Of a stretch of 6,634 nucleotides of DNA, positions 1 to 5,245 are shown piece by piece; the first letter of the stretch is position 1, and each line of letters begins with the position of its first letter. Source of the DNA: an uncultured Cyanobium sp. (GTDB taxonomy: Bacteria > Cyanobacteriota > Cyanobacteriia > PCC-6307 > Cyanobiaceae); assembly GCA_937919075.1 (NCBI GenBank), contig CALFOF010000044.1, forward strand, positions 1 through 6,634, written 5' to 3'. Position numbers and translations under genes: made by a program. The notes beneath the pieces are model-generated. The model saw nothing but the letters and a program-made list of their open reading frames with translations. It did no database searches and was not told the DNA's origin.

Positions 1-304
1 CCACCGGCTCGTAGAAGAGGCCGCTGCTGAACTGCTCCCAGGCGCTGGCGTGGTCGGCCACCTCGTCTGAGAGGGCCTCGGCCATGCGGGCGCGGAACTC
101 CTCGTCGCTCCAGGGGCGGCGGGCACAGCCCAGCACGGCGAATTCGCTGGGCAGGCGCCGCTGGCGAAACAGCTCGAACAGGGCCGGGATCAACTTGCGG
201 TGGGTGAGGTCGCCACTGGCGCCGAAGATCACCAGACACTGGGGCGGGATCACCCGCTCCTGGCGCAACCCGACCCTGAGCGGATTGGTGAGGACGGCGG
301 TCAT
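1..304 (-). CDS. zwf: Glucose-6-phosphate 1-dehydrogenase, N-terminal part (cut by window edge)
   Basis: This is the entry enzyme of the oxidative pentose phosphate pathway. It oxidises glucose 6-phosphate to 6-phosphogluconolactone and produces NADPH in the cytoplasm, mainly in the dark in cyanobacteria. Reading leftwards from an ATG at 304-302, 101 codons are visible and the frame stays open to base 1. Residues 24-34 (LVIFGASGDLT) are the Rossmann nucleotide-binding motif of the family (GASGDL), followed by the typical HRKLIPALF. Family members are about 480-510 residues, so roughly four fifths of the protein lies outside the window. No Shine-Dalgarno sequence precedes the ATG; the bases before it are C-rich. 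The gene lies downstream of petH on the same strand, but a strong terminator between them suggests that zwf has its own promoter within 305-389. From known picocyanobacterial gene order I would expect opcA next, outside the window. Confidence 0.95.
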   Translation of the reverse strand, partial: MTAVLTNPLRVGLRQERVIPPQCLVIFGASGDLTHRKLIPALFELFRQRRLPSEFAVLGCARRPWSDEEFRARMAEALSDEVADHASAWEQFSSGLFYEPV

Positions 305-336
305 GGGGGAAGGGCGGGCCGGATCCCACCACGAAA

Positions 337-349
337 GCCGGGAACCGGC
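337..349 (-). other. Small hairpin in the zwf leader
   Basis: A 5-bp inverted repeat (GCCGG, 3-base spacer, CCGGC) lies between the petH terminator and the zwf start, in what should be the zwf promoter or 5' leader. It could be a small leader hairpin or chance in a GC-rich stretch. No convincing -10/-35 pair was found in 305-389. Confidence 0.2.
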
Positions 350-389
350 CACCCACGCAGTGCCCAGAGTGGTTTGTGGGGGTTTCGGC

Positions 390-418
390 AAAAAAAAAGC
401 CCGCCGAAAGGGCGGGCT
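390..418 (-). terminator. Rho-independent terminator of petH
   Basis: On the minus strand the sequence AGCCCGCC, loop CTTTC, GGCGGGCT forms a perfect 8-bp GC-rich stem and runs directly into nine T residues (plus-strand A run 390-398). It begins 24 bases after the petH stop codon and lies 86 bases before the zwf start. This is a textbook intrinsic terminator and indicates that petH and zwf are largely separate transcription units despite sharing a strand. Confidence 0.93.
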
Positions 419-441
419 GAGCGGTGCCCGGCAGCGCGAGC

Positions 442-1644
<1,203 letters not shown>

Positions 1645-1648
1645 TCAG

Positions 1649-1654
1649 ATCTTA
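1649..1654 (-). promoter_or_regulatory. Candidate -10 box for petH
   Basis: Minus-strand TAAGAT (4 of 6 matches to TATAAT) lies 20-25 bases before the GTG start of petH and about 32 before the ATG. No good -35 sits at 17 bases; GGTTCT is the nearest candidate. I did not see a GTA-N8-TAC NtcA site in 1630-1880. This is a position-based guess only. Confidence 0.22.
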
Positions 1655-1701
1655 GGCAACGCTCCGGGGCAAGAACCGCCTCTCCAGCCCGTGGGCGGAT
1701 C

Positions 1702-1711
1702 CTGACGTCAG
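1702..1711. promoter_or_regulatory. 10-bp perfect palindrome in the petH / SRPBCC divergent intergenic region
   Basis: CTGACGTCAG is a perfect palindrome in the roughly 250 bases separating petH (leftward) from the SRPBCC gene (rightward). Its position between divergent starts fits an operator, but one 10-bp palindrome can arise by chance and I recognise no specific regulator for it. Confidence 0.2.
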
Positions 1712-1880
1712 CACCCGGGCATCAGGGCTAGGTTTGGTGCGCGACAAAAGGTTGTCCTCTCCCCTACGTTCCCCGGCACTGGGTTGTTACTACGTGGTGT
1801 CTCCCGTCGGTTCGCTCATCACTCCGTCAGGCCTGGCCACGGCACACCACTCCTGTGCTCTCGACACCATCCAACAGGAG

Positions 1881-2351
1881 ATGGAGCGCCTGCCCCAAGG
1901 GGCCCGTCGCCTGGCGGTTCAACTGCGTGTGGACCTCGCAGACGACCTGATCTGGTCGGTGCTCACCGATTACGAGAATCTCAGCCGCTTCATCCCGAAC
2001 CTCTCCACCTCCCGGCTGCTGTGGCGCCGTGACGACCGGGTGGGGCTGGAGCAGGTGGGTTGTCAGCAGTTCTGCGGTCTGCGCTTCTCGGCCCGTGTGG
2101 AGCTGGAGCTCCAGGAAGTGCGGGAGCACGGCATGCTTCGCTTCGCCATGACCCAGGGCGATTTTCGCCGCTTTGAAGGGGCCTGGCAGGTGAGCCCCGA
2201 TCCGATCGGCTCCCGGCTCCTCTACGACCTCACCGTGCAGGGACGCCCCGGCATGCCGATCGCCCTGATCGAGCAGCGTTTGCGCGAAGATCTGGCCGCC
2301 AACCTCCGAGCTGTGCAACAGGAGGCGCTGCGGCGCTCAGTCCGCCACTGA
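1881..2351 (+). CDS. SRPBCC (START / polyketide cyclase-like) family protein
   Basis: A 156-residue protein predicted to have the helix-grip fold that encloses a hydrophobic ligand pocket. Starting at the ATG at 1881, the first strand is near residues 9-17, followed by WSVLTDYENLSRFIPNL (25-41), the typical first helices of polyketide-cyclase/Coq10-type proteins. Then come EQVG (57-60), FRRFEGAW (95-102) and a long C-terminal helix (about 128-150). There is no signal peptide or membrane segment. The ligand and role are unknown. The same frame stays open upstream to 1734, with GTG codons at 1794 and 1797 and TTG at 1734, so the protein could carry up to 49 extra residues. I prefer 1881 because it is the only ATG near the domain edge. 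AGGAG abuts it directly, too close for a normal ribosome site, so the start remains uncertain. Divergent from petH. Confidence 0.8.
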   Translation: MERLPQGARRLAVQLRVDLADDLIWSVLTDYENLSRFIPNLSTSRLLWRRDDRVGLEQVGCQQFCGLRFSARVELELQEVREHGMLRFAMTQGDFRRFEGAWQVSPDPIGSRLLYDLTVQGRPGMPIALIEQRLREDLAANLRAVQQEALRRSVRH

Positions 2352-2352
2352 A

Positions 2353-2370
2353 GCCACCAGTCTCTGTGGC
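2353..2370 (+). terminator. Weak hairpin just after the SRPBCC gene
   Basis: GCCAC, an 8-base loop and GTGGC form a 5-bp stem that begins two bases after the stop codon. No T tract follows, so it is at best a weak or factor-assisted terminator. Confidence 0.2.
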
Positions 2371-2409
2371 GCGCGCGTCTTACAGGAGTAGCAAACGTCA
2401 CTAAAGGAT

Positions 2410-2481
2410 ATGGCCGAATCGCCATTGACTGCCAGAAAGGCGGTAGCAAGTAAGGACTATGGGCGGGAAGACTCTGCCTAG
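2410..2481 (+). CDS. Possible 23-residue small ORF, doubtful
   Basis: An ATG at 2410 opens a 23-codon frame ending in TAG at 2479-2481. It encodes a hydrophilic, charged peptide with no recognisable motif. AAAGGA lies only one base before the ATG, closer than a working ribosome site normally is. The frame sits in the gap between the SRPBCC gene and tRNA-Glu. I do not recognise it; an ORF this short is expected by chance. Confidence 0.12.
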   Translation: MAESPLTARKAVASKDYGREDSA

Positions 2482-2609
2482 AAGCTGATTACTTTGAGAA
2501 AAATAATTGAATTTGAGCTGAATTGAAGGTGAATACAGCTTTTGTCGGGATCAACAGGGAAATGGCCCGCTAAATTTAGATCAGGGAAAAAATATGACAG
2601 TTGCTGGTA
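2482..2609. other. A+T-rich intergenic stretch beside the tRNA-Glu 3' end
   Basis: By hand count, 2481-2600 has 44 G/C in 120 bases (37%), against clearly GC-rich coding DNA on both sides. It contains A and T runs, the palindrome CTAAATTTAG (2570-2579), and AGCTG / CAGCT arms around 2517-2540 that can form a weak hairpin. It lies between converging transcripts (SRPBCC rightward, tRNA-Glu leftward). It may simply be a termination zone, or a remnant of past integration at the tRNA 3' end. No integrase, direct repeat of the tRNA end, or gene is visible. Confidence 0.5.
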
Positions 2610-2682
2610 TACCCCCAAGGGGATTCGAACCCCTGTCGCCTCCGTGAAAGGGAGGTGTCCTAGGCCTCTAGACGATGGGGGC
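2610..2682 (-). tRNA. tRNA-Glu, anticodon UUC
   Basis: Read on the minus strand, the 73-base sequence folds as a full cloverleaf. The acceptor is GCCCCCA with TGGGGGT (G1-U72 wobble), the D arm includes TCTAGAGGCCTAGGA, and the anticodon stem is CCTCC/GGAGG with loop CTTTCAC giving anticodon TTC. The T arm is AGGGG-TTCGAAT-CCCCT, and the discriminator base is A. CCA is not encoded, as is usual in cyanobacteria. Besides translation, Glu-tRNA(Glu) is the substrate of glutamyl-tRNA reductase in the C5 route to haem, chlorophyll and bilins. The gene lies 74 bases downstream of the sasA stop on the same strand, so read-through from sasA is possible. Confidence 0.97.
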
Positions 2683-2717
2683 GAGGCCACGGGTGAAGGG
2701 CGTTCTCAGCCTCCCCA

Positions 2718-2745
2718 TCCGACGTATTGGACGCTACGGGTCGGA
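2718..2745 (-). terminator. Bulged hairpin between sasA and tRNA-Glu
   Basis: TCCGAC-GTA, an 8-base loop and TAC-(GG bulge)-GTCGGA give 9 pairs with a 2-base bulge, starting about 12 bases after the sasA stop. There is no T tract. It could slow or end sasA transcription, or be a processing element ahead of the tRNA. Confidence 0.25.
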
Positions 2746-2756
2746 GTGGCCCTTCG

Positions 2757-3950
2757 TCAAGGAGGAGAAGGGGCGGCGGCGTTCTGCCCGTTCCATACCG
2801 GCACAGTGAAATGGAAGCAGGCCCCTTCCCCAGGCTCTGAAACCACCCAGATCCGTCCGTCGTGCACTTCCACGATCCGCCGGCACACGGAAAGGCCCAC
2901 CCCGAAGCCTGAGGTGGTGCCGGAGGTCTGGGGCAGGCGCACCCGCTCCAGGAACACCCGCTCCTGCTCGTGGCGGGGGATGCCCGGGCCGGTGTCGCAC
3001 ACGCTCACCTGCACCCACTGGTTGGTGCGGTGCAGCAGCGTGAGGTGCACCTGGCCCCCGTCGGGCGTGAATTTCAGGGCGTTCTCGATCAGGTTGAGCA
3101 GCACCTGGCGCATGCGCCGCTGGTCAGCGAACACGGCCGGCAGGTCGGCGGGGATGTCGGTGATCAGCTGGAGGTCGCGGCCCACCCACAGCTTTTCGAG
3201 CTCCAGGATCGCTTCCGCCGCCACCGAGGCCAACCCCAGTTGCTGGGGATTGAACAGGGCCTCCCAGCGGGTGGTTCCCACTTCCAGCAGGTCTTTGGAG
3301 AGGTGCTCGATGTCGTCCAGCCGCCGGTCAAGCACGTCGCGGCAGCGGGTGGTGTCGATATGGCCGAGCTGCAGGCTCTGCAGTGCCAGCTTGGCGGCGG
3401 TGAGTGGCGTGCGCAGCTCATGGGCCACCATGCGCAGCAGGCGTTCCTGCACGCCCAGCCGTTCGATCAGAGTTTCGTTCTCCTGGCGCAGCACCAGCAA
3501 CTGATCTTCCAGCTGCAGTTCCCGCTGGGTGCGGCTGCCGTCCATCTCGGCGGGACGCAGGCTCATGCCCAGGCCGCTCACCACCTCGCGCTGCTGCCAG
3601 CGCGGCAACCAGCCCTTGAGCTGCTGCAGCACGGTGTTGCCGGCGAACACCTGCCGAGGCTTCGGCTCGAGTTTCACCAGGGCTGGGGTGGCCACCAGGC
3701 GATGGAGCTCCAGCAACTCCGGTCGTTCGGCCGGATGGGCCACCTCCAGATTCACGTCGAAGCCGGTGTCGCTGCGTTGAAGCAGGTGCATCACGCCGCG
3801 CAGGTCGGCGGTGGCGAGGTGGTACGGCGCCGCCACCAGCAGCAGTTTCAGCGGGCGACGCGGCGGCGGTAAAGCCTCAGGGGGATGGGTGGTGGGGTTA
3901 GGCCCCCCCGCAGCAGGCACCGTCTGGCAGGTCCAATACGTAGACGCCAC
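2757..3950 (-). CDS. sasA: Circadian clock output histidine kinase SasA
   Basis: SasA binds KaiC through a KaiB-like domain, autophosphorylates, and passes the phosphate to the response regulator RpaA, which sets clock-driven transcription. The 397-residue frame shows a Pro-rich N-terminus (1-33), a KaiB/thioredoxin-like domain (about 34-118, including [12 protein letters not shown] at 85-96), and a linker and helical coiled region (about 137-172). The H-box is [11 protein letters not shown] with phospho-acceptor His177. The N-box is [10 protein letters not shown] (286-295), the G1 box DTGPGI (319-324) and the G2 box GFGVGL (348-353). No transmembrane segment is present, as expected for soluble SasA. 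Length is close to the Synechococcus elongatus protein (387 residues as I recall it). The frame begins with GTG at 3950; GTG at 3920 (codon 11) is an alternative. No Shine-Dalgarno sequence supports either, and no in-frame ATG lies before the KaiB-like domain. Confidence 0.95.
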   Translation of the reverse strand: MASTYWTCQTVPAAGGPNPTTHPPEALPPPRRPLKLLLVAAPYHLATADLRGVMHLLQRSDTGFDVNLEVAHPAERPELLELHRLVATPALVKLEPKPRQVFAGNTVLQQLKGWLPRWQQREVVSGLGMSLRPAEMDGSRTQRELQLEDQLLVLRQENETLIERLGVQERLLRMVAHELRTPLTAAKLALQSLQLGHIDTTRCRDVLDRRLDDIEHLSKDLLEVGTTRWEALFNPQQLGLASVAAEAILELEKLWVGRDLQLITDIPADLPAVFADQRRMRQVLLNLIENALKFTPDGGQVHLTLLHRTNQWVQVSVCDTGPGIPRHEQERVFLERVRLPQTSGTTSGFGVGLSVCRRIVEVHDGRIWVVSEPGEGACFHFTVPVWNGQNAAAPSPP

Positions 3951-4009
3951 CTTATGGGTTCAACTGCAGGTCATGGCAGGGCGCTGGGCTGGATTGGCGG
4001 ACTGCGGGA

Positions 4010-4019
4010 GTGCCGGCAC
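4010..4019. promoter_or_regulatory. 10-bp perfect palindrome in the sasA / exported-protein divergent gap
   Basis: GTGCCGGCAC is a perfect palindrome in the 127 bases between the divergent starts of sasA and the exported protein gene. The position fits an operator, but chance is a fair explanation at this GC content. No clear promoter boxes were found in 3951-4077. Confidence 0.18.
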
Positions 4020-4077
4020 GGAGAGTGGGCGATGCAAAGGTGCTGGACGATTGAAGTTCCTCGGCTGGTGAAGCACG

Positions 4078-4548
4078 ATGGAGGTTCATGCGTCCTCCGC
4101 CTTGCGTCATCTGCCTCGCTGGAGCCGGTCCCTCGTGGCGGTCCCTCTCCTGCTGCTTCCCCTCGCGCTTCTGCCCACCGCTGCTGAAGCTGCGCCGGCC
4201 ACGGAAGCGGAAATGCAGCTCTACACGCGGATCGGTGCGGTCAATGTCTGCATTGCCCGTGCGGCCGGCGTGGAGTTCGACAAGGCCGTGGCCATCGCCG
4301 GTGAAACCATTGCGCAGGTGCTCCAGGGGGTGCACACCGGCAAGATCCAACAGGTGGGCAATCAGACCCTCACCCTTGAAGATCTGCGGCGCGGTTCCGT
4401 GAACTCGGCCGTGATCGGTGCCGTGGAGCTCTGCCCCAAGCAGGTGCCGCCGGATGTGGTGAAACGGGTGGAAGCGGCAATCAAGCAAGGCGCCGGCGCC
4501 AAGCCAGCGCCAGGCCCCGCTGCCCCTGCACCGGCCGCTCCTCGATAG
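4078..4548 (+). CDS. Small exported protein of unknown function (two-cysteine mature domain)
   Basis: The 156-residue protein begins with a charged stretch (residues 1-17, with several Arg), then a hydrophobic core (about 18-33) and an A-E-A motif at 36-38. This fits a Sec signal peptide cleaved near residue 38/39. The mature part (about 118 residues) starts with ATEAEMQLYTRIG (41-53), carries NVCIARAAG (56-64, Cys58) and VELCPKQVP (116-124, Cys119), and ends in an Ala/Pro-rich tail (about 138-156). The two cysteines are likely to form a disulfide outside the cytoplasm. I recognise no enzyme motif. It looks like a conserved hypothetical protein of picocyanobacteria, but that is impression, not a search result. 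The ATG at 4078 is used because it places the signal peptide correctly; no Shine-Dalgarno sequence is evident. It is divergent from sasA and is followed by a hairpin at 4596-4619. Confidence 0.82.
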   Translation: MEVHASSALRHLPRWSRSLVAVPLLLLPLALLPTAAEAAPATEAEMQLYTRIGAVNVCIARAAGVEFDKAVAIAGETIAQVLQGVHTGKIQQVGNQTLTLEDLRRGSVNSAVIGAVELCPKQVPPDVVKRVEAAIKQGAGAKPAPGPAAPAPAAPR

Positions 4549-4595
4549 GGCGCCCCTCGATCGGCCAGCCACTCAACTGGCGGTCGCATCCAGAC

Positions 4596-4619
4596 GCGGC
4601 TGACCACCTGGTCAGTCGC
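4596..4619 (+). terminator. 10-bp hairpin between the two exported-protein genes
   Basis: GCGGCTGACC, loop ACCT and GGTCAGTCGC pair over 10 bp with one G-U wobble. It lies 48 bases after the upstream stop and 66 bases before the next ATG. No U run follows, so it may be a terminator lacking a tract, an mRNA 3' stabiliser, or a leader structure of the downstream gene. Confidence 0.4.
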
Positions 4620-4684
4620 AGTTCATTCAGGGCTTCTGGCTTTGCTGAAGGCATCCCTCCGGGGTGTTCTTCGCCAACGTCGTC

Positions 4685-5191
4685 ATGACCCTCCCCTCAA
4701 CGTCTGCCCTGCTGGCCGCCGGCCTGCTGAGCATCGGTTCCCTGGCTCCGCTCGCGGCCCAGGCCCAGTCATTCGGGTTTCCTGGCCAGAGCTACCAGCG
4801 GGAACAGGTGTACATGCAGCAGCCGCTGTATCGCCAGGTGCCGGTGTACCGCCAAGTGCCCGTCTATCGCCAGGAGCGTGTCTACCGCCAGGTGCCCGTG
4901 GCGCAGCGGTTTCCGCAGTCGGGAGTGATCCCGGTGCGTAACTATCCCGCTCCTTATCAGGATTACCAGGGTCAGGTGAACGGCTTCAATGCACCCCAGA
5001 CCTTTGAAGAAGCGCAGGCGCTGCAACAGCGCTGCTCGATCGGCCGGCTGGTGGGCGGCGTGATCGGCGGTGGCATCGGCTTTGCCGCCTCTCGCGACCA
5101 GGGCCGAACCTGGGCGGTGCCGCTCGGCGCGCTGCTGGGCTCCCAGGTGGGCTGCAGCGCCGGCCAGGGACGCGGTCCGCTGCCTTGGTGA
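4685..5191 (+). CDS. Exported glycine-zipper protein with hexapeptide repeats
   Basis: The ATG at 4685 gives 168 residues. A GTG at 4664 would add seven residues but displaces the signal peptide, so 4685 is preferred. Residues 1-27 form a Sec-type signal peptide with hydrophobic core SALLAAGLLSIGSLAPL and likely cleavage after AQA (25-27). A Gln/Tyr-rich region holds five consecutive hexapeptides (residues 42-71) of consensus VYRQVP. Residues about 106-117 are a short helix ending in Cys117. Residues 120-160 are Gly/Ala-rich (RLVGGVIGGGIGF, PLGALLGSQVG) with G-x3-G spacing and Cys157, resembling the glycine-zipper segment of 17-kDa surface-antigen-like proteins. There is no lipobox, since the mature start has no Cys. 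By analogy it would be an envelope-associated protein that may insert in or line a membrane; the function is unknown. It sits between another exported protein and pepN on one strand. Confidence 0.82.
   Translation: MTLPSTSALLAAGLLSIGSLAPLAAQAQSFGFPGQSYQREQVYMQQPLYRQVPVYRQVPVYRQERVYRQVPVAQRFPQSGVIPVRNYPAPYQDYQGQVNGFNAPQTFEEAQALQQRCSIGRLVGGVIGGGIGFAASRDQGRTWAVPLGALLGSQVGCSAGQGRGPLPW
4808..4897 (+). repeat. Five tandem 18-bp repeats encoding VYRQVP-like hexapeptides
   Basis: Five in-frame 18-bp units run without gaps: 4808-4825 (degenerate, VYMQQP), 4826-4843, 4844-4861, 4862-4879 (VYRQER) and 4880-4897. Units 2-5 differ mostly at third codon positions (TAT/TAC, CAG/CAA, CCG/CCC), so the peptide is kept more strictly than the DNA. 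That pattern suggests an older expansion held by selection rather than very recent slippage. Confidence 0.9.
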
Positions 5192-5245
5192 TCACGGCGC
5201 TGCCCGGCAGCCTGCAGGATCGGGGGGTTGTTCTCCCCTGGGTCG

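Noticed and set aside
2542..3872. Long plus-strand frames (2542-3504 and 2970-3872)
   Set aside because: They run antisense to sasA, and the first also crosses the tRNA-Glu gene. The SasA frame has all kinase boxes, so these are shadows.
2722..3941. Inverted copies of the 11-mer ACGTATTGGAC (2722-2732 plus; 3931-3941 minus)
   Set aside because: Several shared 11-mers are expected by chance in a 6.6-kb window, and no longer match surrounds them.
5199..5211. Short GCTGC/GCAGC hairpin between the glycine-zipper gene and pepN
   Set aside because: A 5-bp stem with a 3-base loop and no T run is too weak to call in DNA of this composition.
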